Shown: piece after piece, positions 1-13,440 of the stretch
Position numbering within the stretch: the stretch's first letter is position 1
How the letters are laid out: each line of letters opens with the position of its first letter
Assembly (NCBI GenBank): GCA_964036275.1
Contig: OZ038436.1
Span: forward strand, 6,544,482-6,608,481
Length of the DNA stretch: 64,000 nucleotides
Source of the DNA: Litoditis marina
Taxonomy: Eukaryota > Nematoda > Chromadorea > Rhabditida > Rhabditidae
Direction: 5' to 3'
Notes under the pieces: generated by a model
The model's input: only the letters and a program-made list of their open reading frames with translations
Database searches by the model: none
What the model was told of the DNA's origin: nothing
Translations under genes and position numbers: made by a program

Positions 1-732
1 ATACTGTAATTTCGAGCGATCTCTTTCTTGAGAAAACATGAAGCCTAGGCTAATAGTGAATTCAGAAAACGTGCTCTAATAAGGTTCGCTGTTAAGGTGA
101 CTACTTTTTTCACTACTAGGGTAATCGACAAAATCATCTTGAACTACTTACATTTCGTACAATTCATCTCCCCTATCCCTTTTTCACAGAAATTGTTGAT
201 TTTATCAGGTTCACAACCTATGCGATTCTACTTAACCACGTGTACTCAAAAACATTATCATTAGTTCTGTTCCCACTTTTCCCATTTGACAACGGTGACT
301 CAGAGTTCTATGTTTTATTCCGGCGATGTTGATTGTGATTATTTTTTTTCATTTTAAAGAAGACTAAAGGGGAGTTTTACAAAATGTTCCTCTTTTTAAT
401 AAGTTAATGAAATGGTCTGCATTAAATGCAAACCCCCCTCTAGTATTCTGAATTCCAAGCATTTGTGTTCTGTTCCAAAGTTCCAGAAACGTTTACCCTA
501 AAAAACGAATACAAATTGATTTATTTACAATTTACATATATATTCAACTATACTACGTGCAACATGTGATGTGCTCTATTGTCCCACTGTTTTTGAGTGA
601 AACTTATTCATAGATGTGTTCAATGTGCATTATTTCCTATAAAATCATTCAATCAAACTATTCGAATATTTTTGTAGAAATAGGTGAATGGAAGCTCACT
701 TATGGAAACAAGTATACCCAATTTGTAAATTT

Positions 733-800
733 CTGTCGCTCGTCGGAATCGAACCTGTGAGCCAAAGGTTCGTAGCGGTGCGCTATTAGAGCAGGTAACC
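733..800 (-). repeat. tRNA-derived (SINE-like) repeat fragment
   Basis: On the minus strand the segment contains an exact Pol III B-box (GGTTCGATTCC, plus-strand 745-755). It is preceded at tRNA-like distance by GCGCACCGCTACGAACC, but no complete cloverleaf can be folded. A related segment lies at 32812-32880. The two share the order GCGCAC..C.ACG, GG.TCA, GGTTCGA, CC.ACGAG, which suggests a dispersed tRNA-derived family rather than two functional tRNA genes. Confidence 0.4.
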
Positions 801-979
801 GACAAGCTTTGGAATCGAGGACATGTGTGCGTACACAGCGGAAAGTGAGATATACAGTACCCTCCCGCCTTTCCGTTGGCAACGACTATAGGTTTAGTTT
901 TATTCCAAAGTATCACGACTATTTATATTTCACTCCATAGCTAGAACGAACCGTGAACCTCAGTTGAAAACCGTGCTTG

Positions 980-1013
980 CCTATACAGAAGTGATGCAAC
1001 ATTCAACTGCGTT
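980..1013 (-). promoter_or_regulatory. snRNA-type promoter (PSE + TATA)
   Basis: Read on the minus strand: CGCAGTTGAATGTTGC, then 10 nt, then TATAGG. Motif and spacing match the other members of this family in the window. Any transcript would run toward position 1; no clear T-run terminator follows within 100 nt. Confidence 0.5.
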
Positions 1014-1442
1014 TACCAGATTAGACTAGAACAGAGACACGTGAAGCAACCAACGCACAGTGCTCAAATTACATAAAATATATATACGCTCATGTTATAA
1101 TATTAGATACTTGAGATAATCAACATAAGTTTCGGAAAGTGAGTTGATAATGCAAATTTATATACATATTCCAATACTTTTCTCGCGAATTTCGAAACAT
1201 TCTAGTTTTTCAATGTATCCAATTTTTGGTGTTTCGCGTGATTTAACCATCGTTTTCTATCAACTACTTTTTTGAAAGCCGATAGTTATACAAGTATATT
1301 AATGTTTTAAAATTTTCGAACTACTCAACAAGAATAACAACATTTTGCCTCCTTAACGAAGAATTACAAAACAAAAATCTGTATGGATAACACAACTGTT
1401 AGATTTTCAATGTGAACCCGACTACTCCAACTTAAAAAAGTT

Positions 1443-1478
1443 CGTTTATAAACAGGCGCTGCGGCACTCAACTGCGGT
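1443..1478 (-). promoter_or_regulatory. snRNA-type promoter (PSE + TATA)
   Basis: Minus strand: ACCGCAGTTGAGTGCCGC, then 10 nt, then TATAAA. The spacing is identical to the other members. The core differs at one base (GCCGC for GTTGC). A six-T run follows only about 8 nt after the TATA box. Confidence 0.45.
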
Positions 1479-3755
1479 TATTTGAATGTTGGAGAAATTT
1501 CGTGCGATTCATTTTGAGTGTGTGATTCTTCACTCTTCGATCCAGCTGTGTTTAAATGTTTTCTGTTTTGTCATCATCTAGTTTTTGTATATCATTTATC
1601 AATTTTTATTGATCCAATCATAAATAGTCAATATTTCTGTTCGGTCAATTCGATCGCAATACATTGAAACATTCATGTAGTTTACACTATCAAATTCATA
1701 TACAAGTTTTTTGAGTTGCCTTTTTTAGTTTCTGTTGGAATTTGCTTAGAGTTTTAATTCGAATAGAGTAGAAACAGTATAATGTTGAACGAATTGTTGA
1801 TTGATAATCAGAGGTTTAATAGGAGAGATTTACAATACAATACAATACAAGCTCAATTTTTCCCCCGTATCATTTTCGACCATAAACGTTCTGTTACTGA
1901 GGGTGGTATTTCTTTGAATTTAAACACTTGTATAATAATATAGAATGTGTATTACTTGCATATTGTATATTTGCTATGTATTGAGAATGTAAATTTTCAC
2001 CAACTTTGAATATTTCGAATGGTTTCAAAGCTCTGTAAGAGGTTGGTGTAGTGATTGAACGAAAGGGCTTTTCACAGAACGCAATATTTCTATGCAAAAC
2101 ATTCCTTCGAACTTTTATTGCCACGCTGCCAAGATCTCAAGGTGAAACAAAAAAAAAGAATACAACAAAAAAGAACTTGATATCTAGTACAAGGGAGAAG
2201 GTAGTAGATTGATTCAACCAATCGAATCAGTAAACCTAACCGCCGTTCCAATTGACAGAGTCAACGCCAGGCCACGCCCCTTTTCAAATTACCCCAAAGG
2301 CGGTTAGGTTTACTCGCGCGGTTAGGTTTACTGTTTGCCAATCGAATACCCTACAGAAAAAAAAACACAATCAACTCCTTGTTAGGTAATTGATCAGAAT
2401 GGACGTGGATGTTGTTAAAAAAGAAGTAGAGAGGAACGTTACAAGATGACTTTTGGGAATAGAGAACTTTTTAGAATACGGAAATAAACCGGATCAACCT
2501 TCAATTTTGTTCAAATGCTTAGGTATTGCTAAAGTCCCAATACCGAATTGATCGTTCTTTGTGTGCTACGTGATATTCTGTACTCTACGTGACAATCGTC
2601 ACATATTTTTGTCATATCGTTCAAGAGTCAGTAATCAACATATCTCTTGTATCTCGCACCCTCATTCGTAAACTAGCCACTAAGAGCTAGTCGTCCATAA
2701 TATTGTGTCTACTGTCAACTCTCTCTTTCACACACGTAAGTAGTTATTATGGTCCTATACTTGTCATCTATTCATACTTAATAAACATTATTACTAAATA
2801 TCGAAAAGCTGACGTATCACCCTAAGTTCCTACAAGGCTGTAAGTTTGTGATTGCGAAGAATACAACAGCCTATCTCAACTGAACTGAATAACCGAAAAT
2901 GTGAACTGGAGAAAATCTTTTGTGAAAACATCTCAACAACTCATTTTCAGCACGAAAGCTTATAATTCGTCATTAAAAGGGGGCAGAGAGGAAAGTTTAT
3001 ATGAAAGAACTGCTCGAGAGAAGCTGTTTTCATTTGAACTAACAAACCAAACTTGCATACAGCTCACAAGTGGGAGGCTCTTTTTAGCGCGCGCAACGCT
3101 ATGTAGTACCTAAACTAACTTTCCATTCTACCCTCCTTTTATATATATTCGAAGTGTGTTATTCATCGAACATTTTGTAGTTCTTATTGTTTTGAAAGTT
3201 GAGCTCGCTTCCTTTGTCAGTATCAGTCTTTGTGTACTAATAAATATTGTTGTTGGTAGACATAGCCTTTGTCTTATCAAAACGTCTGTCAACAACAATC
3301 TACCAGCTTTTATCGCTGGACCCCTGTATCGAGTGCTGGGACTGTTCATGAGGAAATTGTCCCCCCCCCAATACGATTCTCTATAGAGAACTCCCCCTAT
3401 GAGTATTGTCGTTGTTATCTTCGGCCATAGTATAGTTCTCGCCATTCCTACTGAGACTTAGGCAGCGTGCCAATGAAACTTCGGGTGAACAAAATTCATA
3501 GAAATAACAGGTTTTGTGACTAACAAATTCACTGACGTACTGTAACGAAGGTTAACTGTCGTTTAGAAAAACTTTTAGTGTTTTGGAAAACGTTAAAATA
3601 GTGCAGAGACACCTTGAAACTTTTTTTGGCACATTGCCGAGGTCTCAGTAGAAATGATTCGGACTATACCTGACCACACAAGGCTGGCTCTCTCTTTAGC
3701 TGTGCTCTCTGATTATCTATCAGTGGTATTGCACCCAACAGGAGCATATGAACAT

Positions 3756-3758
<3 letters not shown>

Positions 3759-3826
<68 letters not shown>
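3759..3826 (+). repeat. (CT)34 microsatellite upstream of esterase
   Basis: A pure CT dinucleotide run of 68 bp is followed by CTGTTTTAG, a good splice-acceptor sequence. It may act as the polypyrimidine tract of a 5' UTR intron or a trans-splice site about 145 bp before the esterase ATG. The Leu/Ser open frame across it is an artefact of the repeat. Confidence 0.9.
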
Positions 3827-3832
<6 letters not shown>

Positions 3833-3979
3833 GTAAACGTTTCCTTTTTGAAATTAGGATGTTTGCTTTACTGCTGGCTTTAACAGTTTGCCGCTTTGTT
3901 CACAGTTCATTTTTGAGATGTATTGTATCAAAATGTGTGTCTCAGAACAAACTAATTGGTATATCTTTTTACCATTTAG

Positions 3980-6900
3980 ATGCGGCTTCCCCTTCTAGCC
4001 GTATTTTCACTAGCCCTCGTTGCCTGTGATCCACTGATTGAGACTTCGTTTGGAGCAGTCGAAGGTTTCACACATACTACGAAAAGCGGGAAAGATGTCA
4101 ACGTGTTTCTCGGCATCCGATACGCAAAAGCACCCGATCACATTTCCCGGTTTGAGGTGAATTGACTAGAACAATAATTTGGGTAGTGTTTTGAACCTCA
4201 TCACAACAGAAAAAGCAACCTGAATAGCTTCCAGCGCAGGAATGAAATGGAACGGCAACAACACGTTTTTGAGAACAATTGCGGGTTTTTAGTGAATATG
4301 CTGTTGGGGCTAATTCACTGGAGAACCGAACCGAACCGAGCCGAGAGCCTTTTGTCACTGCACGTGTTTCACGTGACTCTGTAATTGACTAACAGTATAA
4401 ACCAATTACTCCTCTCAGAAACCGGAACTGGTCGATAAATGGCATCCGCTGACCTACCAGGCAACGCGATTCCGCGCCGCGTGCTTTCCGTTCCACCGCG
4501 TGGCACTGCACCGCGAGGAATACAATGAAGACTGTCTTTTTCTCAATATCGTCACGCCCGATGTAAAGGTACTGTTTTCTATGGACATGATCTTTAACTC
4601 ATTGTCTCCTTTAATTCGATTTCTTCAAAGTCATCTCACTTCATTATTGTATGTTGAATCACACGCCTTTAAGTGGTAGATGTACCTTCCGTCAATAAGG
4701 TACTTTTCTGTTTTCGCTCAAGGCAATATAGACTCAACCGTTCTTTAGGGAAGCGTTTCGAACGATTTTTGTGCAAGTAGTCAATACATATTTTAGTCAG
4801 TTACAGCATGAACATTTCATATAAACGGATCTACTGTATATCTATTTTATTGTTTGTTTCAGCCGAAAAAGCTACTACCTGTGTTGATTTTCATACACGG
4901 AGGGGCGTATGAAATTGGCGACACTGAAATGTATGGATATGAAATTCCTTCAGAGAATTTCGTTTCGGAAGATATTGTGTTTGTGTCACTTCAGTACAGA
5001 TTGGGACCACTGGGTACGTTCATTTTACTCTACAATCATCGTATTTAGGGTTTTTGCTGAGTTTTTGTCTGAGCATCATTATGAACTGTGAAACTTCAAA
5101 CCGAAAATCTGCTTTGAGCTAAATTACCGAAAAAGTTGGTAGAATTCCGCTGGAGAGAATAAATATCTGATACGGGAACGGTTCATACATTAGATGAAAA
5201 TTGCCAGTTTACGCTGTTCAAAGTACGAAAGATTCACGTTTGGGACTATCTGGCGGATATGCTGGTTACAGGTTTCTTCACCACTGGAGATAACGTTGGC
5301 TCTGGCAACTTGGGGCTCTGGGATCAGACACTTGCATTACAATTTCTTCGTGAGGTAGTGTTACACATAGTCTATTCAAAAGTAGTGTTGCAGGGTTTCT
5401 CTTTCTCCCGCTCCTTGTCTTTCTATTTTCTTTCTCCCTCTCCCTATTTATCTATTCTCTTTCTCCCCTCTTTCTATTTCGCCCTCTCTTTCTCTTCCCA
5501 TACATTCCCTCTCCTTCTCTATCATTCCCCTTATTCTCAGACGCTGCCTTCCTTCGGCGGGGACCCCGACCAGATCACCCTGTCCGGCCATTCAGCCGGT
5601 TCTGCCAGTGTCGGTGCTCTCCTCTACTCGCCCCACTCTAATCGTCAGGTTTTTCATAATAGTAACAGTAGTAATAGTAACCTCATTATAATAATAACAG
5701 TAATATATGGATATCCACAATAACAACCTCGGAATCCCAAAGACACAGGTACAACCCTCTCGTCCTTCATGTTTCAATTGTTTTTGATATGGCACTTCAT
5801 TTTATTGTCTTCATGAGTTTTATTCTTGTTTTTAGTTAAGTTCAAAATGTTACCATTGGTTTTCTAGATCTGTTCAACCAGGCCATTCAACTGTCGGGAT
5901 CAGCTTTTGCCGAATTTGCCATGAGTGAAATGGTCGTGAAAGGTACATTTCCTATGTCAACATAGTCAGTTCGTTTTCGAATAAGTATGGATTAATGGAG
6001 ACCGGAGAGCAACATGGTTTCTCGTGAAGCTGCTAAATCCTACTTTTGATTGGACGCGTGGATGTTGTAGGCCAATTAAACTCGTCAACGAAGCTGTGAC
6101 CTTAATCATGGTGCTCATTCAGTTTCCCTGATGCCAACTTCATTTAAACCTTTATCGCTAGACAAAAATAGAAACGTTGTGAGAAACTTCTGTTTTCCAT
6201 CAAAATAGTCATGCCAGCAAATATGTGACGATTGAGCTGAAGTCCTTCCAACTACAACCAATAACTCAAGTTTGAACATCAACAGAAAGTTCAAAAAGTC
6301 AAAACTGATAGTTTATGAGAATAAACTATGCTTGTGATCGTTCGGAGCGAAACATAACTCGTACAGTTTCCAAAACATCCTCTCAATGTGTTCAAGCGTA
6401 TTCGAAGTCTAAGTGCAAATGAAAACCAACTGGATGCGCGAGTGAACAACTAGGGTTGTAATTGGAGTTGAAAGTTCGAGTTTTCGAAAATTAGAGTTTT
6501 TCGAGTTTCTAGTTTTGTTTTCAACCTCCCCAGAACAACTTCTTGCAGAGAGTCGCGACCTCGCCACTGCCGTTGGCTGTGAAATGAGCGACTCGACCGA
6601 ACTACTCGAATGTATGAAGGAAAGGACTGTGGATGAGATACTGGACGGAGTGGAGGCTATTGTCAGTTGACAAGTTGTCCTCACATTGACGAAAAAATTG
6701 GATTGTTAATCGAGTTCAAAGTTTAGAGTTTTCGAGTATTCGAGTGGTTCAGTTTTGGGAAATATCGAGTTTTCGAGATTTGGAAAATTTCGAGTTTTGG
6801 AAATTTCGAGTTTTTGTTTCGAGTTCGACTCGACTCGAAGATTTTTGAGTTTTGGGTGTTTTCGGAACCCAAAGGGTACATTTTCCAAGTCCGGAATGTT

Positions 6901-9900
6901 GCTTTTCGAGTTTTCGCGTTCAATTTTTCCAATTTTTCGAGTTTGACAAAAAATGCAGTTTTTGAGTTTTCGACTTTGGCGAAAATCAAGTTTTAGAGTT
7001 TTTAGATTCGAGTTTTTCTGCCAAGTATTCTCTGAGTTGCTCGAGAGTTTCAGGGATCTGCTCGACTGCACACAAATTTCGTCAAATTCCACCCCCATTT
7101 TGACGGTGATTTCTTCCCCATCGAAATCGAAAAAATGGCGGGAAAAGCGCTGAGGAAGCGGACGTTGCAAGGAGTTACAAACATGGAATCCGGTCTATTT
7201 TGTAAGTGAGACGTAAAATAATGTACAAATGTAAACCACTATTCAGTATACTTATACTTCACAAAACGCATTAGTTGTGCTGAACCACTCACGTAAGTGA
7301 CATTAAATAAGGACGATTATGTGGTCCAATCGCAACGGTTCAGTCCTTTAAACAGCAATACGTTTTTCAATTGCAGTTTTAAGGACCGTTGACACGATAT
7401 TGTTCCACATAATCGTTCTTCTTTATAATGAAAGATACAGGTCAACTGGTTAACAAAGAGTTACAATTGAATATATTTGACTCTGGATTCATAGTACCCT
7501 GATTATTCAAACATTTGAATTGCAGCTCTGATAGGAATGGACTATTTGGGCGGGAAAATAACCGTTCCAAGATCGAATTGGACAACTTTCTCGAGGCAAG
7601 ACCTCATTGATTACATTTCTGTCGCTGGTTAGTTTTTTCTTTTTTGTTCACTCCCCCGCCTAGTTTCAGTATTATCAGCAGTACTGCTAATAGAACACAA
7701 CGAGCGCATTATGATTTGCGTCCGTGTTATAAAATAATGTAAGATTTTCAATGTAATTTGGTGTTGTAAACGTAATCTGATGCCAAAATATGATACGAAA
7801 ATATGAAAATATGGTATGATATGAAACACATACTTCAGTTCAAAACTGAAATAATTTCCAGTTGCACCAGAGACTGAGTTCGGACGTAAAACGGGTCCGT
7901 TCGTCCAGCTTCTCACTGATTTCTACGTGGATGGTGCGACTCCCACTGAACCTACTTCGCAGTTCTACCTTCAAAGATATACTGAGGTAAACGAACTAAC
8001 TCACTTACTATATAGTTCGAACTATGCACCTAATCAGTATGCGGTGTATATATTCGGTTTGATTTGGTACTCGTTGGGTGAATTCTTTTCCGAACCAATT
8101 CTTCCCAAAGCAGTTGGTTCTTTATAGAATCGAACCGAATTTAGGCCAACAAACTTGAAACCAAACCGATTCATGTAATTACTGCTGAAATTGGTGAACT
8201 GAGTAACGTTTATTAGGGTTTGGTTCGGTTTCATGTCCGTTTGATTACGCAAACGGTTCGGTAAGAATCGGTTAGGTTTTGGTTCGGGAAGAACTTTACC
8301 ACTCATTGGGTACAACAGATTACCTGAATCCTGAATCAGCATTTCTTCCGTATTCACCAACGCCAACCCGTCGGATAGTGTTTCCATTGTATTCTCTAGA
8401 TGCATGGAATAGAGAATTCAGAAGAAAACTTCTGTTTAAAAACTGTTTTGGGTGGTTTTGAGTATCGGTGGATACGGCCTCCGACCTTCTGCGGAAATGA
8501 AAAACATAGTCAAAAACTCAAACATGCCTGAAACCACTAATGCGATATTCTGGATTCAGTTTACCAGAACTGCGTTGAATAGTTACTCAGAAACTGGAAA
8601 AATACCACGTTGCACTCGTTTTTCGATGTTGCTAGCAGTACGGTATATATAGATATAGGCTGTGTGCTCTCTCTTTCGCTGTGTTTGTAGTTTTATCTCG
8701 TTGTTTTTGGTCAAAACCTGTGATTCATCACGCTCATCAAATTCAAAATACAACCACACGATATATGCTTTAAATAACAGTGACAAGTTCTCAGAGGGGT
8801 TCAACTGATGATGACCCGACCCTCTGAGAACAACACCGAAATCGTCTTGAATCTGGGTCGAAACAATTTTGAGTGGCACCTTTCACTGATCACATATTTC
8901 CATAATAACATCCAAAAAGTCTTGATGACAACGAATATTTTTGTTTTAATAAATAATAAAAGTTACAAATATGTTGTAGCTGATGAGCGATCTGAACTTC
9001 TTCGTTCCCATTTTCCAAGAAGTGAATTTGAAGAGATTGAATGGCTGGGAGACGTACTACTACGTCATCGATCATGTCCGAAACGTGTGTAGCAACGAGA
9101 CACTTCCCGTACCAGGTACAGTATTAGTCACGTGTACAGTCACGTGAAACATGTTGAACACAGCAGATCTCAGTAACATTCAATGACAAAGTGCACGAAT
9201 CCTCATTGGAATGCTAACTTTACGAGAATAACCGTACCAGATACCGCTATAGTTTGTTTCACTCACTTGTAACTCTCTACAGTAATGTGCTCACACATTG
9301 AGGTCGACGTTCAATATGTTGGTGTTCTAGAATTTTTCGAAAATCGGGCGCAGCGCGGAGCGCTCCGCAGATTAGTTTTTGTTCAGAGGTCTGCAGACAT
9401 TCCAAAGCAGTTTATTACCATTTTCTTCAAAGGACGTCGACCATTTTCCTAGATATTTGCATGAATCACTGAAGGGAAACATGTCTTCAAGACACTGAGT
9501 TAACGTTCCAAGTGAAATTAGTTGAGAGGAGTTAGAGGGCCAAACGTCTCACCAAAATGGCTTCCGTGCTCGGCGGCGGAGGCGGCGGCGGCGGCGACAA
9601 AAGTGTCCGCCCCCTCAAATCTCGGCATAGTTTCCTCAAAATTAACATATCCCAAAAATTCTTACATTGTTGAAAAGCTATAAAAAAAGTTGAGGTTTAC
9701 GTATTTGCTCTCATTTTAACGAAGTTATAACACGCAAATTGTTCTGAACTACGGCGCCGTTAAAAACTCCAATAGAACCTCATAACATTCCTCGTTTAAC
9801 TCATTGTTCATAAAATATCTTTTTTATTAAAAAATGACCGTTATTTCGTAACTATAGAAAAAGAGTTCAATTAGTATAAAAAACGGATGTAAAGAAAATT

Positions 9901-11843
9901 AAGATTAGCTTTGAATGGAAAGTGTGCAAGAAATATGAAAGAAGTCTAATAAAAATATTTTGAGGCAAAGGCTAGTCTAAAAAACAGAGTGTAAGCTAGA
10001 TCATTGTGAGTCGCAGTCAGAAGTTCTCTTTTCGGTAACAAAAAACTCGGTATCCATTTTTTTCTGAAATTTTAAACCGAGCGAGATTAGCCTTTTCCTC
10101 AAAATATTTTTATTGGACTTCTTTCATATTTCTTGCACACTTTTCATCCAAAACTAATATTTACTTTCTTTACATTTGTTTTTTATACTAACTCTGATAG
10201 TGTTCTCTACACCTTTACGACCACAAACTCTGGAAGTTTGGAACCAAACTAACGAGTTATTCATTAAAGAGACCTCTTAAATATTTAACTGACTGCTGTA
10301 GAAGGACATCGATTGGTGAAACAGAGTATAGCTTCATTCACACTTTTCTTTGATGTATTTTCCAGGAAAATGGCGACTATAAAATGTGTGAATGCAGCGT
10401 ACTATAATGAATTAGTTGGTTTTCTTATATACAAATAACTGTGAGTTTCAAGGCTCTTTTCACGGCGCTGAACTTCGTTTCATTCTCACATTTTTTGGAC
10501 AAGAAAAAATCGCTTATTCCGAAGAAGACAAAAAGTTCAAGAGGGATTTCCTCGCGGCTCTTCTCAGTTTTATCCACAATGGGTTGGTCATAGAATTGGA
10601 ATCGGAATTGGACTAGGAAGAATTGAGATAGTCTTTCGAAAGAAACGCAATTCCAAATCCTAATTATGTCGTATATCAGAAGAATTGGAATTTATTTGAT
10701 TTTTGGCATTGATTAACAACGCTAGTGGGTCATCGTGCACTATAGGAAGTCTTTCTTACCGAGCAGTGTTTACCCTGTCTTGATATCACTCTAATCTGAC
10801 CAATTACAAACTAAGCATAAATACACAACAGCTAACTGACTAACTTTGATCAAAACCCGATGGTTGAATAGAAACGAAGAAAGAATACGCTTCAACTTGA
10901 ATTGAAACTTGCTCATATGTTATGCAACCCATCGGTTTTTCAACTATCATCTACAGAAAAGTCATTACTACAGTTGCCGGAGAGCTCGCATCAAACTAAT
11001 CACTATATATCATAATATTGTATGTTACAGTAACCCGTCGACGCCACAACTGAAATGGAAACCAGTTTCGGCCGAAAAACCAACTGAGCACATGAGATTC
11101 AATGATCATTCAGCCATGAAGAACACGTTTAGACAGAAGGTAATCGATTATTGAATTTTGCAAAAGGACTTAACCAGAATTAGGCCAGTTTCATGAGGAA
11201 CCTGAATTCCGTTGACCCTCTCAATTAACCAGTAACCGTTAACTGTGTCAACCCTCTTGCTAACCCCCTTTGTAACCATTTTTACAATGTATTTTGGGGA
11301 GAATTCGGGGTTATTTAGTGGTTAACAAACAGGTTAACCAGGTAACCTAATTGATGGCTACCTGTTAGGGTTAACGAAATACCGGGTTAAATGAAGAATT
11401 CGCCCAAAAACCATGATGTCACTATGCTAAAGTGAAGTTAAAATAAGCCCGTGTTACTCAACTCGACGAGATAAATGAGAATCGAATTCGAAATCTCCAA
11501 CAAACAAACACTCATCAATCCCTGTTAAGCTCCATGAAACCAAGAGAATTTTCCTCCTAAATTGAAAGACTGGCTCATTCTAGTCAGTCATCGGAAACTT
11601 CAAACTCCCGGAATATTCTATTTCTTCCAGGCGCTGGATTTCTGGTTGGAAACAGTTCCGGATGCAATTGGTAAGTTCAAAGTTGCAGCATTTCAGTGAA
11701 ACTTTCAGTAAAACGTGAAACTTTTGAAACTTTTTTCTTGGCAGTCATCTGCGCTACAGTTGTGATGAACGAGCAGTTGATCAAACAAAATCTGTTTTTC
11801 TTTTCTTTTTCTAGTTCCACCCTTTCTTCACGCTAGTGAATAG
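3980..11843 (+). CDS. Type-B carboxylesterase, secreted, 15 exons
   Basis: Predicted to hydrolyse carboxyl esters, in the alpha/beta-hydrolase (COesterase) family that also includes nematode gut esterases and acetylcholinesterases. Exons: 3980-4156, 4419-4568, 4863-5013, 5272-5354, 5541-5643, 5868-5942, 6534-6661, 7054-7201, 7526-7627, 7862-7986, 8980-9115, 10453-10582, 11031-11139, 11631-11670, 11815-11843. The product is 561 aa, usual for the family. Residues 1-16 form a hydrophobic signal peptide. The oxyanion-hole HGG is at about 121-123 and the nucleophile elbow GHSAG has Ser near 205. The acid residue is probably Glu near 334 (NMESG) and the base His near 463 (FHGAE), so the triad looks intact. 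EDCLFLN is the family signature. There is no C-terminal ER-retention motif or membrane anchor, so secretion into the gut lumen or body cavity is inferred. The exon 5 donor (ATC|GTCAGG) was chosen because the stronger-looking GT five bases downstream breaks frame. A paralogue name cannot be assigned. Confidence 0.9.
6700..7020. repeat. Degenerate TTTCGAGTTTT short tandem repeat (esterase intron 7)
   Basis: Most of the intron between esterase exons 7 and 8 is built from variants of TTTCGAGTTTTNGA, repeated irregularly on the plus strand. It creates open frames on both strands that have no coding character. Confidence 0.75.
7303..7428. mobile_element. TTAA-flanked palindromic MITE, copy 1
   Basis: About 125 bp, with inverted ends GGACGATTATGTGG and CCACATAATCGTTC, starting at TTAA. 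It lies in esterase intron 8. Related copies are at 30740-30816 (left arm lost) and 59208-59332 (complete). A TTAA target is typical of piggyBac-type elements; no transposase is present. Confidence 0.75.
9571..9598 (+). repeat. (GGC)n short repeat
   Basis: A GC-rich run of GGCGGC units within esterase intron 11, downstream of the GC-rich palindromic stretch GGGCGCAGCGCGGAGCGCTC (from 9346). Confidence 0.6.
9868..10205. repeat. Inverted repeat (MITE-like) in esterase intron 11
   Basis: Two arms of about 115 bp are in opposite orientation. Both contain GTGTGCAAGAAATATGAAAG and AATAAAAATATTTTGAGG or their complements, separated by about 100 bp. No coding capacity. Confidence 0.75.
11203..11405. 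mobile_element. Palindromic GTTAACC-rich MITE, copy 1 (esterase intron 13)
   Basis: About 200 bp of GTTAACC/GGTTAAC words arranged as an imperfect palindrome and ending GAAGAATTCGCC. The same end and word composition recur at 33288-33490 and 50579-50757, each inside an intron of a different gene. Confidence 0.65.
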
Positions 11844-12144
11844 AGTATTTCAAGAGTTTTCTCGATTAACTTTGAGCGGGAATGAAATGGACAGTTTTTT
11901 TAACACATAAAAGAGATCAATTTTCTCAGTGAGAGCGTTTTTCAGGCGAGGAGATTCTGCGAAAAGGTCGTCTTCCAGCACTACATGCCCACGTCGATCA
12001 CACGGAACTATAGATATTTCCCATTACTACGAGTTGATACAAGTTTTTCATCATATCCCATTGTATACCATCATTTTGTTGAATTATAATTTTTCTTACT
12101 TATTATTTTTTCAATTCCCTTACTTGCGTGGTTTCTCCAAATGA

Positions 12145-12177
12145 ATGCAGTCGAGTGTTGCATCCGTTTGCTATAGG
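12145..12177 (+). promoter_or_regulatory. snRNA-type promoter (PSE + TATA)
   Basis: TGCAGTCGAGTGTTGC, then 10 nt, then TATAGG. Spacing matches the family. It lies about 300 bp beyond the esterase stop codon on the same strand. No T-run terminator follows within 100 nt. Confidence 0.5.
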
Positions 12178-13078
12178 CAGGTATGATTTAAGACAAGATC
12201 AAGATATGGGTTTCTCAATACACATCTATCTTAAAGTCCTCGATAAATGTGTTTGTGATCTATTATTATTAATAGTAGTAGTGTTCACTAATACTATCTC
12301 AAAGTTGAACTTCGACCAAATTTGATAACTGCTAGCGCTAAACACTCAAAAAAAACTATGGTTTTTTGACAAGGGCATAAGGAAAAACACGGCAGTTTTC
12401 AAACAAATGAAATGGCCACTATGTTGTTGTTTAATTAGTTGGAAACCTCAACAAACAGTATTTCGAACAATTCCTGTGAAAACTTCTCGGGTACATAATT
12501 TACATTACCAAATTACCATAGATCAAAATAACATTCTCTAGCAAAGTTTCAGAAAAATAGTTTTTTGGATATTTCAATAAAATCCTGCACTCGAAGGACC
12601 ATCCTACCTGATTCGATCATATAATCGCATTCGAATGCTGCATCGATCCTTTATAACCGACCCATACTCAGTCACTACAGAATCGTGTGCCTTTGTACCT
12701 CAGTTAATAAGACTGTCATTGGAAAACTCCTTTTGTTAAATATGATACTTCACTGAAATACCTCGAGACTACAGAGATACAATTTCGAATTTACATTTTT
12801 CGAACTAAAAATAAAGTGATCAATTCAGGATTCGACAATTGAAAAACTCATAAAAATTTCGCTCAAGAACGCCTGTTTGAGTATTCATATATTCGCAACT
12901 GTTCAGTTTATAATGTTTGTGACTAGCTGATGTCAATGGCCTGAATCTTTCAGAAGTCATGCATTGCTCTAACAAACGAATGAAACACTTGGCTGCTCTT
13001 GAAGAACAAATATTATTAGAATAGTAGAAGAGTGCTTTCTACTATTGCTCGAATGAAAAGCGTTTACGCTGGAGTAAT

Positions 13079-13440
13079 TTCTTGGAAAAATGTACAATCG
13101 CCCCCCACCCAACAATCGCCCCCCTCGTGATACTATAACCCCCCCCACCTAATTGAAATCCTAGAGAAATCGCGCGAAGGCGAAGGGGGTAATTGCGTAA
13201 TTGGTAAATGGGTGGGGGGACATTGTACATCTTTGACAATGAACAATCACCCCCCCACAATAAAAAATGGGGAGGTGATAGTACATACCCGGAGCTGATG
13301 AACAATCACCCCCCATTCAACCCAAGCCTGCAGTAAATAAGCATGGTGTATAATCGCCCCCCAAAGGTGGAGGGCGATTGTAGTACGGACCCTTTTCAAC
13401 CCATTTTCGACCAGGGTGGGGGACAATTGTAAACTACTCC
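13079..13440. repeat. C-rich nested palindrome cluster
   Basis: Several CAATCGCCCCCC / GGGGGGCGATTG words alternate in both orientations over 360 bp and could form nested hairpins. A shorter relative with TTATACTTTAGCCCCCC words lies at 52623-52695 in git-1 intron 19. Confidence 0.7.

Larger units (their letters stand above)
1..3979. other. Upstream intergenic region of the esterase gene
   Basis: No convincing coding exon was found here; the open frames are short and show no family similarity. The region holds a tRNA-like repeat (733-800), two snRNA-type promoters on the minus strand (980-1013 and 1443-1478), an imperfect inverted repeat built on AAACCTAACCGCC (about 2230-2335) and a (CT)n tract (3759-3826). 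The bases just before the esterase ATG (TTTTTACCATTTAG) look like a nematode 3' splice site, so a trans-spliced leader or a 5' UTR intron is possible. Confidence 0.6.

Noticed and set aside
2230..2335. GGTTAGGTTTAC words suggesting telomeric repeats
   Set aside because: The nematode telomere is TTAGGC; these are a short inverted repeat, not a tandem array.
3748..4029. 93-aa frame starting in the (CT)n tract
   Set aside because: Leu/Ser microsatellite translation in a frame different from the esterase.
6706..7170. 154-aa minus-strand frame
   Set aside because: Produced by the TTTCGAGTTTT repeat. The plus strand here holds esterase exon 8.
8034..8405. 123-aa minus-strand frame
   Set aside because: Low-complexity TTCGGTTT words within esterase intron 10; no splice logic or similarity.
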